NCBI GenBank assembly: GCA_947499935.1
Contig: CANMQH010000001.1
Span: 372,001-436,000, forward strand
Length of the DNA stretch: 64,000 nt
Reading direction: 5' to 3'
Source of the DNA: an uncultured Algibacter sp.
GTDB taxonomy: Bacteria; Bacteroidota; Bacteroidia; Flavobacteriales; Flavobacteriaceae
In this document: piece by piece, positions 1 through 8,530 of the stretch
Position numbering within the stretch: position 1 is the stretch's first letter
How the letters are laid out: each line of letters starts with the position of its first letter
Translations under genes and position numbers: made by a program
Notes under the pieces: model-generated
What the model saw: only the letters and a program-made list of their open reading frames with translations
What the model was told of the DNA's origin: nothing
Databases searched by the model: none

Positions 1-894
1 TTCAATAGCTCTTTTTGAGGTTATATATTCAACTCTAGAAGGAGAAGGATGTACACTACTCGCTACTATATTTACAAAGCTTGGTATAATCAATACAAAA
101 AGTAACCATGTGCCTAATAGTAAAATGATATTTTGAGAAGAAGATTTGTTAAGTAAGTTTACTAAAAAGGCTAAACCAAACCAAAACAGCGTATATAAAG
201 CAATGCTAAATAGTAAAACTAAATAGGATGCGTTTAAAAAATTAACGCCTATGATAGATAACGATAACGTTAGTAAAGCACTTATTAATAACACTAGGAA
301 AAAATAACGAAAAACTATTTTTTTTAGCAACCATGATTTTATATTAATAGGCATGGAAAGTAGCAATCTAAGCGTGCCTTGTTCTCTTTCTGAAGACAAG
401 ATGTTATAACTAAAGGCAATAATTAAAAGCGGTAAAATAAATACAAATACAAAGGCTAAATCAAACCCACCGGTAGCTATATTTATTGGGTTTTCAAAAT
501 TGTCATTATCTTTTTCGGCATTGGTGCCTCCTATATTTACTTTGCTGTAATATGGAAAAATATCACTTTGGCCGTTGCTAATAACGGCAAGTGGTGCTGG
601 TGTTACTGTTAAATACCTACCACCGTAATAATTACCCATAGCCACAGGGTTTGTAGGGTCTTCAAATATTCTATCGGGAGGTTCATTTATCCCTTTTTCA
701 ATAGATTTTAAGTTGTTTTTATGGTTAGTATAAAATGTGTTTTCTTTATTTTTTACTAGCTCAATACCTTCTAATTGTTTATTAACTCTTGATTTACCAT
801 TGTAAGAAGCAAATAAAATGAATACAAAAAGGAATAGTACTAAAATTAATACTAAAGGGTTTCTTACTATATTTTTAAGTTCTAGTTTTATCAT
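1..894 (-). CDS. ABC-2 type transporter permease, C-terminus cut by window edge
   Basis: 298 codons are visible and the frame is still open at base 1, so the C-terminal end is missing. A membrane segment spans about residues 13-30, a large extracytoplasmic loop about 31-143, and a membrane cluster follows from about 145. After the second segment comes the ABC-2 permease signature with SEREQGTLRLLL near residues 168-179. Its ATG overlaps the TGA of the preceding permease (ATGA), so the two should be translationally coupled and probably form a heterodimeric permease of the DUF3526/NosY-like type common in Bacteroidota. The ATP-binding subunit is not in the window and may lie upstream or downstream. 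The substrate cannot be read from the sequence. Confidence 0.85.
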   Translation of the reverse strand, partial: MIKLELKNIVRNPLVLILVLFLFVFILFASYNGKSRVNKQLEGIELVKNKENTFYTNHKNNLKSIEKGINEPPDRIFEDPTNPVAMGNYYGGRYLTVTPAPLAVISNGQSDIFPYYSKVNIGGTNAEKDNDNFENPINIATGGFDLAFVFVFILPLLIIAFSYNILSSEREQGTLRLLLSMPINIKSWLLKKIVFRYFFLVLLISALLTLSLSIIGVNFLNASYLVLLFSIALYTLFWFGLAFLVNLLNKSSSQNIILLLGTWLLFVLIIPSFVNIVASSVHPSPSRVEYITSKRAIE

Positions 895-2276
895 TTCAAT
901 TTATTTTTTTGAACAGATAGCATTACCAAAATACCGCTTAATAAGCACCATATCATTAAATAGAGTAAGTTACTTGTGCTTTTTTCCATAGTTTGAGAAA
1001 ACGTGATGGGGTGGTATTCAAAGGTTATGTTTTTCTTGAAAAAATCAGTATCTACTGCGCCTCTTGGGCCATTGTTTAAACTGCTAATTAAAGCGCCTCT
1101 ATATTCTTCGGCTTGGTAAGTAAAGTTATAATGTGATTGCAAATCGGTGTTGGCAAATTGCATGGAGAGCATTCTCATTAAAATTGTGGGAGAAATAAAT
1201 GCATTAAGTTGGTGAATTTTCAGTTGCTCAATATATATATTGTTTAATTGCGTCATGGCATTTTTATATACCGTTGTTTCGTGTTTTTCTCCAGCTTGCA
1301 TAAGTAATTGATAAAAATTAATGGGGAGTTTGTCGATGCTGCTTACGTTATGTTTTTTTAGTAAGCTATCTTTAAAAGCAATGGCTTTTTCCGAGGTAGG
1401 GTCATGCCCATTGATACCATTAGCTAATTCGTTTTTTATGTTTTCTTGATACGCTATAGGAGAAGGTGTTTTATGTGTTTTTTTAGAAATATCAGCTGTT
1501 AATTTTGGCATAAGTAAGGCAGAAATTATCCAAAAGCTTAGTAAAATAATTAAAGAGAAATTACTGCTTTTAGCCCATACTGATGTTGCTATAGAAAGAT
1601 GTATAAATATACCATAGTATAATAGTAAGCTAATTAAAATAAAAGCATAACGTAAAAGGTCTCCTTTTTCGTAATCTGAAAAAGCAATAAAACAAAAACC
1701 TAATAAAAAAACGGGTACTAATAATAAAAGTAGCGCTAACCATATTCCAATAGTTTTACCTAAAACCAATTTTCTTTTTGATGCGCCCTGGCTTAGTATG
1801 AGTTGAAGTGTACCACTTTCTTTCTCTGTAGTAAAACTATTAAAACCTAATAAAATAATAAGTAAAGGCATTAAAAATATAAAAACAAAAGCAGGGCTTA
1901 AATCTGCAAACCTTGCTAAGTCATTTTGGTCTGTAATTTGTTTATACGATGCTGAATTTTGACGGTGTGCTTCTAAAAAAATAGAAACTCCTAAATATTT
2001 ATTTAACCCATTATCTATTAAAGAAAGTGTTGGAATTGGTTTAAAAGCAAAAGTGCCGTAATGCGCCGCGGAATGGGCGCTTTTTTCACCTTGATTCTCC
2101 CATTGTTCTCTTGCTAAATTTTGAGCAGCTTGATGTTCTTGTTGAACTTTTTTATGCGTATTCCAGCTAATAAACATTGAGAATACAAGTAGTATCAAAA
2201 GTGTGATACTGATTAAACGAAACCTATTATTTCGTAAAAGTTCTTTAACTTCTTTTTTTGCAATTAATAGTATCAT
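891..2276 (-). CDS. ABC-2 type transporter permease (DUF3526-like)
   Basis: A 461-residue integral membrane protein with the same architecture as the gene it overlaps: one membrane segment near residues 20-40, a long extracytoplasmic loop, then a membrane cluster starting near residue 130. The ABC-2 signature TEKESGTLQLILSQG follows the second membrane segment. A second long soluble stretch interrupts the membrane helices near residues 260-430, and one last helix closes the protein. Start ATG and short N-terminal cytoplasmic tail match the partner permease. Together the two permeases probably form one ABC exporter or maturation complex; the substrate is unknown. It is first in the operon, with its promoter expected in the AT-rich gap above 2277. 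Confidence 0.85.
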   Translation of the reverse strand: MILLIAKKEVKELLRNNRFRLISITLLILLVFSMFISWNTHKKVQQEHQAAQNLAREQWENQGEKSAHSAAHYGTFAFKPIPTLSLIDNGLNKYLGVSIFLEAHRQNSASYKQITDQNDLARFADLSPAFVFIFLMPLLIILLGFNSFTTEKESGTLQLILSQGASKRKLVLGKTIGIWLALLLLLVPVFLLGFCFIAFSDYEKGDLLRYAFILISLLLYYGIFIHLSIATSVWAKSSNFSLIILLSFWIISALLMPKLTADISKKTHKTPSPIAYQENIKNELANGINGHDPTSEKAIAFKDSLLKKHNVSSIDKLPINFYQLLMQAGEKHETTVYKNAMTQLNNIYIEQLKIHQLNAFISPTILMRMLSMQFANTDLQSHYNFTYQAEEYRGALISSLNNGPRGAVDTDFFKKNITFEYHPITFSQTMEKSTSNLLYLMIWCLLSGILVMLSVQKNKLK

Positions 2277-2728
2277 AGAAGAATTAGTAAATATGAAAAT
2301 TTTTCGAAATTATATAAAATAACTTTGATCTAATCGTTCGCTTAACAAAAGCTTAAGTTAAAGTTATCATAAAATTAGTTTAGCATTTTTGTAGACATAA
2401 AGTAATAGTAGCTTATGAGGTAGATTTTGTGGTATTATTTTTTTCTTTTTTAATGTAATATTTGTACCGTCTTCTAAAGTTAAAATTGCTTTGTCTGTAT
2501 TAGCTTTTATTTTAGTATTGGCTATGGTTTGTATAATTATGAAATCCTCTTCCTTAATTTAAATATAAATAGCCAAGTGATATAAAAATTTGCGATATGG
2601 GATTTCATTGTTTTTATGAATATTTTTAAATTTTAATAAAAAAATAAGTTAAGTATAAACTAATGCTCTAAAATTTACGAATACCCCTAAAAAAATATTT
2701 TTTTTTAATATTTGAAGAATAATATTAA
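2277..2728. other. 452-bp intergenic region between ABC permeases and sigma factor
   Basis: Very AT-rich spacer between divergent genes. It must contain promoters for the minus-strand permease operon and the plus-strand sigma gene, but I see no convincing consensus. Its middle part carries a minus-strand reading frame that resembles a FecR anti-sigma fragment (listed separately). Confidence 0.6.
2367..2558 (-). pseudogene. Possible remnant of a FecR-family anti-sigma factor
   Basis: A 64-codon open stretch bounded by an in-frame TAA upstream (2559-2561) and a TGA at its end, with no plausible ATG. It encodes DKAILTLEDGTNITLKKKK, which resembles the start of the periplasmic FecR domain of Bacteroidota anti-sigma factors (pattern KAxLTLEDGxxIxL). 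The residues after it do not continue the domain. Lying next to an ECF sigma gene, a FecR remnant makes sense, but it is divergent from that gene rather than downstream, so a rearrangement would be needed. The match is by eye over about 20 residues and needs a profile search. Confidence 0.4.
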
Positions 2729-3343
2729 ATGATGAACGACATAGATACCCTAGAAGCGTTTAAAAAAGGAGACAAAAAAGCATTTAAGTTTTTGTTTGAT
2801 AAGTACTATGATAGATTGGTGGCATATATCATAACTTATTCTCATAATAAAATGATTTCTGAAGATGTTGTACAACAAGCTTTTGTAAGTTTATGGGAAG
2901 GTCGTGATAAATTGAACGATATGCGTTCTCCAAAAAATTATTTATATGCGATTGCTTACAATAGGTATATGGATATTGTTAAGAAAGAGAAAAAACAAAA
3001 TAATGCATTAAGTCAAATTTATGAAAGAGCCTTGCAAGATAGAATAGTAGAAGATAAGGAAGCCTTGGGATTACGCGTAAAAAAGATGAATCAAATTATT
3101 GAAACCTTACCTCCAAAATGTAAAAAAATATTGAAGATGAACAAGATAGAAGGTGTAAAGTATAAAAATATAGCTAAAATTATGGGCATATCTCTTAAAA
3201 CAGTAGAATCACAAATGAGTATCGCTTATAAGAAAATTAGAAAAGGATTTGAAAACGATAAACTCATTTTAGTATTTATTGATGATTTTTTTATAAACAA
3301 GACGGTTTGTAATAAATTCATCTTGACTTTTTCTGTTTCCTAA
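2729..3343 (+). CDS. RNA polymerase ECF-type sigma-70 factor
   Basis: 204 residues, typical length for a Bacteroidota ECF sigma factor. Region 2 spans about residues 10-80 (FDKYYDRLVAYIITY, then SEDVVQQAFVSLWEGRD), and region 4 spans about 115-170 with the helix-turn-helix IEGVKYKNIAKIMGISLKTV. Two adjacent ATGs (2729, 2732) are possible starts. Family members usually work with a downstream FecR anti-sigma factor and a TonB receptor bearing an N-terminal STN signalling domain. Neither is intact here: the SusC protein downstream has no STN domain and only a putative FecR fragment is visible. It may therefore be an orphan regulator. The last codons form one arm of a 14-bp inverted repeat. Confidence 0.93.
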   Translation: MMNDIDTLEAFKKGDKKAFKFLFDKYYDRLVAYIITYSHNKMISEDVVQQAFVSLWEGRDKLNDMRSPKNYLYAIAYNRYMDIVKKEKKQNNALSQIYERALQDRIVEDKEALGLRVKKMNQIIETLPPKCKKILKMNKIEGVKYKNIAKIMGISLKTVESQMSIAYKKIRKGFENDKLILVFIDDFFINKTVCNKFILTFSVS

Positions 3344-3361
3344 AAAGAGTCAAGATGAATT
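3315..3361. repeat. 14-bp perfect inverted repeat over the sigma gene stop codon
   Basis: AATTCATCTTGACT at 3315-3328 is perfectly matched by AGTCAAGATGAATT at 3348-3361, with a 19-base loop whose ends (TTTT, AAAA) can extend the stem across a one-base bulge. The stop codon lies in the loop. It sits between convergent genes, so it may act as a bidirectional terminator or mRNA 3' stabiliser, but neither strand has a T-run after the stem. Confidence 0.7.
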
Positions 3362-3411
3362 AAATCTAACAATAGCTATCTGAAAAAATGAAACAACGCA
3401 GTTTAATGTCG

Positions 3412-4914
3412 TTATAATTTTTTTGTTCCCTTGCCTTTGGTATTATTAGCATTTTCAGCGCTATTTAATGTGTTGGGGTCGGTATAACCTGAATCTTTAA
3501 AAACATCTTCTGCCCATACCTTATGAAGATTTTCTAATGTTTTAACAATCTCAGGGTGTTCATCAGCATGATTAATTTCTTCTGGATTCTCATCCTCTAA
3601 ATTAGCCAAATAATATTCTGGCATTTCAAATTCTTTTTCAGGGTGGTTGGAATACTTACCTGTGGTATCGTAGCCTTTGTAAATAAGTTTCCAAGGCCCT
3701 TTTTTAACAGCCCACATGTGTTGCCACATCCAATGTAGTGTTTCATGTGCAGAAGGTGCTTTTTCAGAAAGTATAACAGGTAAAGCACTTTTGCCATCTA
3801 ATTTGTTTTTAGGTGTAGGAATCTCTAAAATATCACAAATTGTGGGTAAAATATCTAAATTAACAATAGTTTGATCTCTAACTTCACCTTGAGGGAATTT
3901 TTTTGGATAACTAATTATAGCAGGTACTCTAAGTCCGCCTTCAAAGAAACTGCCTTTAGCACCTCTCCATTTCCCTGTGTAGCCACCGCCACCATTGCCA
4001 CCATAACTTACGTCCCAGTTATAGTAATCTTCTGTTGAGTGTCCGTTGTCACTCATGTATATAATTATGGTATTATCTTTTAGCCCAGAGGTTTCAATTT
4101 TATTTAAAACCTCTCCAATTTTTTTATCCATTGTGGTAATCATGGGGGCGTAAGAATTTCTTGGCCATTTAAGATGTTTATATTGCTCTGTTAACGTAGA
4201 ATCTGGTTGCTCTGGATAATGTGGTAAATTAAAAGGCAAGTATAAAAAGAAAGGTTCTTCAGAATTTTTATCTATAAATTTATTAGCTTCTGCAACCTGC
4301 ATATCTGGAAAATACTCACCGTCTCTAAAAACTTCTTCTTTATTACTGTAGAGGTCATGAAATTGAGGGCGTTGCCATTTAGCATGTAAAAAGTTATGTG
4401 TGTAATAATCTATAAAACCACCTCTAAAACCAAAAAAAGTATCAAAACCTTGGTCTAAAGGACCATGATCCATGAGTGCGCCTAGGTGCCATTTTCCTAC
4501 AATTCCTGTTTTGTAACCATATGCTTTTAAGTGCTCTGCTATGGTAATTTCATTTAAATCCATGACTCTGCCATCCTCATCTTTTGGGGAGCAAGATGTC
4601 CAATTATTAACACCACTTCGTTGAGGTGCTCTTCCTGTTAGTAAAGATGCTCTAGATGGGCAACACACTGTATGTGCGTAGGCTTGGGTAAAACGCACTC
4701 CGTTTTTGGCCAAATTATCTAAAACAGGAGTTTTAATATCTTTTGCGCCATAGCATCCTAAATCTAATGTGCCTTGATCGTCAACATATATCAATACTAT
4801 ATTGGGTGATTTGTTTTTAGAAGGATTGTTTGCTATAACTGTAGTGCTGTCTTGCTTTTTTTGATTAGTACAAGAGAGCATGATTAGGGAGGTAATAAAG
4901 AGTAATTTTTTCAT
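3412..4914 (-). CDS. Sulfatase (S1 family), lipoprotein
   Basis: 500-residue arylsulfatase-type enzyme that hydrolyses sulfate esters, here probably from a sulfated polysaccharide. I choose the ATG at 4914 rather than the upstream one at 4968 because it gives a lipoprotein signal, MKKLLFITSLIMLSC, ending in a lipobox Cys. The formylglycine motif C-x-P-S-R (CCPSRASLLTGR) is intact, with the modified Cys at about residue 84; metal-binding residues appear in YVDDQG near the N-terminus and in SDNG in the middle. The enzyme needs a formylglycine-generating or anaerobic maturase encoded elsewhere. It is divergent from the SusC/SusD genes and is the only catabolic enzyme in this locus. The exact S1 subfamily and substrate cannot be assigned by eye. 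Confidence 0.95.
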   Translation of the reverse strand: MKKLLFITSLIMLSCTNQKKQDSTTVIANNPSKNKSPNIVLIYVDDQGTLDLGCYGAKDIKTPVLDNLAKNGVRFTQAYAHTVCCPSRASLLTGRAPQRSGVNNWTSCSPKDEDGRVMDLNEITIAEHLKAYGYKTGIVGKWHLGALMDHGPLDQGFDTFFGFRGGFIDYYTHNFLHAKWQRPQFHDLYSNKEEVFRDGEYFPDMQVAEANKFIDKNSEEPFFLYLPFNLPHYPEQPDSTLTEQYKHLKWPRNSYAPMITTMDKKIGEVLNKIETSGLKDNTIIIYMSDNGHSTEDYYNWDVSYGGNGGGGYTGKWRGAKGSFFEGGLRVPAIISYPKKFPQGEVRDQTIVNLDILPTICDILEIPTPKNKLDGKSALPVILSEKAPSAHETLHWMWQHMWAVKKGPWKLIYKGYDTTGKYSNHPEKEFEMPEYYLANLEDENPEEINHADEHPEIVKTLENLHKVWAEDVFKDSGYTDPNTLNSAENANNTKGKGTKKL

Positions 4915-5422
4915 AGAAAATACATGACTTTTAAACTTCTGTAAAAGTATTTTGTTTTCATTTATCAAACTGTAATTATTTGCACGAATTATAGCACTTT
5001 TATTACGTTTTTATATTTAAATGAGTCTAAATTATTTGTTATTATGGGCAAATAAAAAGGTGCTTTTTCGAAGATACTTTAATCTGTTTAATCACAAAAT
5101 TATTAACACATATGTTACGTAATTAAGTCATTTCATTTTGTAAAACTGATGTTATTGCACATAGGTAAATATTTTGTGTTCTTCTATTAGTCTTTTGCTT
5201 TAAAGAGATTGTTTTCATTATTTATGTTTAGTTGCTACATTTATTTTAATTAAAGCCACTAACACATTTGTAACATTCTAATAAAAAATTTATAGTAGCT
5301 TGTTATATAAGTATGGTAAAAGAATGGTTATAAAATTTATAAATTTTGAAACTTTAGTGGTAATAAAATAAGACTTACGAAGATACATTTGTTTCATAGT
5401 TAAACTAAATAATGACACCACA
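4915..5422. promoter_or_regulatory. 508-bp divergent control region, sulfatase / SusC
   Basis: Gene-free AT-rich region that must hold the promoters of the sulfatase (minus) and the SusC/SusD operon (plus). Two related partial palindromes are visible: TAACA-CATA-TGTTA at 5104-5117 and TAACA-CATT-TGTAA at 5260-5273. A similar TAACA-CA-TGTTA lies upstream of the hybrid regulator gene at 14716-14727. These are candidate operators only; the pattern is short and AT-rich. Confidence 0.45.
5384..5391 (+). promoter_or_regulatory. Candidate -7 element of SusC promoter
   Basis: TACATTTG fits the Bacteroidota housekeeping -7 consensus TAnnTTTG and lies 32 bases before the SusC start codon. I find no good -33 element at the usual distance, which would suit an activator-dependent promoter. 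Confidence 0.4.
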
Positions 5423-8400
5423 ATGAAACAATCTAAAAACAAATCACATTTAAAATCACTGCGCTTGGCGCTTTTTTACTTTTTTTTGATTGCATTTAAC
5501 AATTTTATTAGTGCGCAGAACTCAAATATTAAAGGAATAATTACAGACAACGAAGATTTGCCTTTAGCCGGAGCATCAGTCATTGTTAAAGGAACAAATA
5601 AAGGCGCTATAACAGATTTTGACGGTAATTTTTTATTAAATAATGTAAATTCTAATGGTGTAATTTCAATATCTTTTATAGGGTACAAAACAAAAGAAAT
5701 ACCAGTTGACGGAAAAACAACAATTAATGTAAAATTAGAAGAAGATTTAGCCGCTTTAGATGAAGTGGTTATTGTGGGATATGGTTCTGAAAAGCGTTCT
5801 CAAATAACAGGAGCTGTAGAGACTATTGATACCGAAGCATTAAATAGAACCAACACAGCTTCTATAGATAACGCGTTACAAGGTTTAGCGGCTGGAGTTT
5901 CTGTTACCTCAAACAATGCTACGCCAGGAGGAGGTGTTTCAGTTAGAATTAGAGGTGCAGGTGGCGTTAATGGAAGTGAGCCTTTATATGTTGTTGATGG
6001 TTTTCCAATATCAGTTAATGGTAATGAAAATAGTAGTCCCTTATCTTCTATTAATCCGCAAGATATTAAGTCTATAACGGTTTTAAAAGATGCAGCTTCT
6101 GCAGCTATTTATGGTACGAGGGCTGCTAATGGCGTTGTTTTAATAACGACCAAACGTGGTAGGTCAAGCCAAAAAGGAGTGGTGAGTATTAATGCTAGAT
6201 CAGGTTTTCAAAGTGTTGCCAATACCTTAGATTTAATGGATGCAGAGACCTTTGTAAGAACTACAAATTTGGCATATGAAAATGCAGGAAGAGCAATTCC
6301 TCCAGGTTTTGACAATCCTGAATCTTTTGGGGTAGGTACAGATTGGATTGATGCTATAACACAGTCGGCAGCGGTTTCAGATATTCAGGCGTCTTTTACG
6401 GGAGGCTCAGAAACTAGTAATTTTTTCATGTCTTTAGGGCGTTTTAATCAAGAAGGTATCGTTAAAGGGTCTTCTTTTGAAAGAATTACTATGCGTTTAA
6501 ATGTTGATAAAAGAATTTCAGATAAATTAAAAGTTGGTGCTAGTATAGGTTTTGCAAAATCTGAACAAGGAAGATTAGGAGACTCTAGAGGTACCAATAC
6601 GACACTGTCTTTTGCAACATTATTCTATCCTACAATTCCTGTATTTGATGATAATGGGGATTTTGCGCCAACACCTGGTAACGGATTTTATAAACCCGTA
6701 GTAAACCCATTATTTAGAGCCGAAGAATTACAGCTTGCGCCTCCTGTAAATAATAGATTTCAAGGTAATATTTATGCGCAATATAAAATACGACCAAACT
6801 TAGAATTTAAAACATCTGGTTTTTACACTTTTAATAATCTTATTGGAAGAAATTTTGGTAGAGTATTTGATTTGGATGCCGTTAATTCTGAGCAGCAAAC
6901 TATAGAAAAATCGCAAGCGACTAACATTACATTTTTAATAGAAAATACATTAAGTTATAATTTTAATATAAAAAATCATTCTATTGGTCTTTTAGCAGGG
7001 CAAAGTTCTCAGCGTGGTAAATTTCAAAGAATTGCATTGTCTGGAGCGAATTTAAATGAAGGAGAACCTTTGGTTATTACAAATCTGACAGAGAATTTAA
7101 GTATTGATGATTTTATTTCTGAAGAAAGTTTACTGTCTTATTTTGGTAAAGTCAATTACAGCTATGCAGGGAAATACTTAATGACAGCAATTGTAAGACG
7201 CGATGCTTCATCTAGATTTGGTAAAAATAATAGATGGGGAACCTTTCCTTCATTATCATTAGGTTGGAGAATTTCAGAAGAAGACTTTATATCTAAAGAA
7301 GGTGCATTATCAAATTTAAAATTAAGAGCAGGTTGGGGTCAAGTAGGTTCAGATGCTATAGGTAACTATTTATTTTCTCCTGTTGTTGTTAGAGGTTTTA
7401 ATTACCCTTTTGGTAATCAACCAGGTGTAGCGTCTTCTGGTTCTGCAACCAGAGGTTTATCAAATCCAGATTTAAAATGGGAAACGGTAACGCAATACAG
7501 TGTAGGTGTAGATGCTAGCTTCTTTAACGATAATTTAAATCTTGTTGTAGAGTATTATAATAAAACACAAGAAGATATGCTAGTTGGGGTGCCACAATCG
7601 GCCGTAACAGGTATTTCTAACGGCAGGAACCAAGGTGATCAGGTGCAAAATATAGGTGAACTTACAAATAAAGGTTTTGAGTTTTCAGCAAATTATGTAG
7701 GTCGTGTTGGCGAGTTAGAATATGGTATTGGTGCTAACTTAACCACCATTCAAAATGAAATATTAAATATTCCAGCGCCTATTAGTGATTATGGTTTTAG
7801 AGGCGGTAATTTAACCCGTACTGAAAATGGAAGAAGTTTAGGGGAGTTTTACGGTTTTATAGCGGATGGTATTTTTCAGTCAGATGCTGAAGTCGCTGCT
7901 CATGCTACACAAAATACAGATAATGCTGCTGGTGATATTAGATATAGAGATGTTTCTGGTCCAGATGGTACACCAGATGGTATTATTAATGATAGTGATA
8001 GAACTTTTATTGGAAGCCCAATTCCAGATTTTATATATGGTTTTAACCTTAATCTAAAATATAAAGATTTTGATTTTGCAGTACAAGGCACGGGCGTAGC
8101 AGGAAACGATATTTACAATGTATCAAAAACACTACTTACAGATTATACCCGTACTGAAAATAAGTTGAATATAACACCTTGGTCTCCAAGTAATCCAACA
8201 GCGTCTTTTCCAAGAGCTATAGCACAAGATGTTGGTAATAGTGAAATTTCTAGTTTTTATGTTGAAGATGGCTCTTTTACTAGAATAAAGGTTATTGAGT
8301 TAGGATATAATTTGCCAACAGATATATTAAAGAAATTAAACATATCTCAAATAAGGTTATACGGTAATGTACAAAATCCATTTACGTTTACTAGTTACTC

Positions 8401-8515
8401 TGGTTCAGATCCAGAAGTAGGTAATGCTCAAGGTAGTAACCTTGCTGCTGGAATTGATAATTTTGTTTATCCTGTAGCTAGAACATTTTCAATAGGTATA
8501 AATGCTAAATTTTAA
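5423..8515 (+). CDS. SusC/RagA-family TonB-dependent outer-membrane receptor
   Basis: 1030-residue outer-membrane transporter for glycan oligomers, working with the SusD lipoprotein encoded 15 bases downstream. In order: signal peptide to about residue 31, carboxypeptidase-regulatory-like domain at about 36-118 (IKGIITDNEDLPLAGASV), TonB-box region LDEVVIVGYGSEKRSQITGA near 117-137, plug domain to about 250 (RIRGAGG, PLYVVDGFP, LKDAASAAIYGTRAANGV), then a beta-barrel ending in the aromatic-terminated FSIGINAKF. There is no N-terminal STN domain, so it should not signal through an ECF sigma/FecR pair. Energy comes from TonB-ExbBD. The nearby sulfatase suggests a sulfated glycan as substrate; this is inference. 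Confidence 0.97.
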   Translation: MKQSKNKSHLKSLRLALFYFFLIAFNNFISAQNSNIKGIITDNEDLPLAGASVIVKGTNKGAITDFDGNFLLNNVNSNGVISISFIGYKTKEIPVDGKTTINVKLEEDLAALDEVVIVGYGSEKRSQITGAVETIDTEALNRTNTASIDNALQGLAAGVSVTSNNATPGGGVSVRIRGAGGVNGSEPLYVVDGFPISVNGNENSSPLSSINPQDIKSITVLKDAASAAIYGTRAANGVVLITTKRGRSSQKGVVSINARSGFQSVANTLDLMDAETFVRTTNLAYENAGRAIPPGFDNPESFGVGTDWIDAITQSAAVSDIQASFTGGSETSNFFMSLGRFNQEGIVKGSSFERITMRLNVDKRISDKLKVGASIGFAKSEQGRLGDSRGTNTTLSFATLFYPTIPVFDDNGDFAPTPGNGFYKPVVNPLFRAEELQLAPPVNNRFQGNIYAQYKIRPNLEFKTSGFYTFNNLIGRNFGRVFDLDAVNSEQQTIEKSQATNITFLIENTLSYNFNIKNHSIGLLAGQSSQRGKFQRIALSGANLNEGEPLVITNLTENLSIDDFISEESLLSYFGKVNYSYAGKYLMTAIVRRDASSRFGKNNRWGTFPSLSLGWRISEEDFISKEGALSNLKLRAGWGQVGSDAIGNYLFSPVVVRGFNYPFGNQPGVASSGSATRGLSNPDLKWETVTQYSVGVDASFFNDNLNLVVEYYNKTQEDMLVGVPQSAVTGISNGRNQGDQVQNIGELTNKGFEFSANYVGRVGELEYGIGANLTTIQNEILNIPAPISDYGFRGGNLTRTENGRSLGEFYGFIADGIFQSDAEVAAHATQNTDNAAGDIRYRDVSGPDGTPDGIINDSDRTFIGSPIPDFIYGFNLNLKYKDFDFAVQGTGVAGNDIYNVSKTLLTDYTRTENKLNITPWSPSNPTASFPRAIAQDVGNSEISSFYVEDGSFTRIKVIELGYNLPTDILKKLNISQIRLYGNVQNPFTFTSYSGSDPEVGNAQGSNLAAGIDNFVYPVARTFSIGINAKF

Positions 8516-8530
8516 TAAAAAAATAAGATT

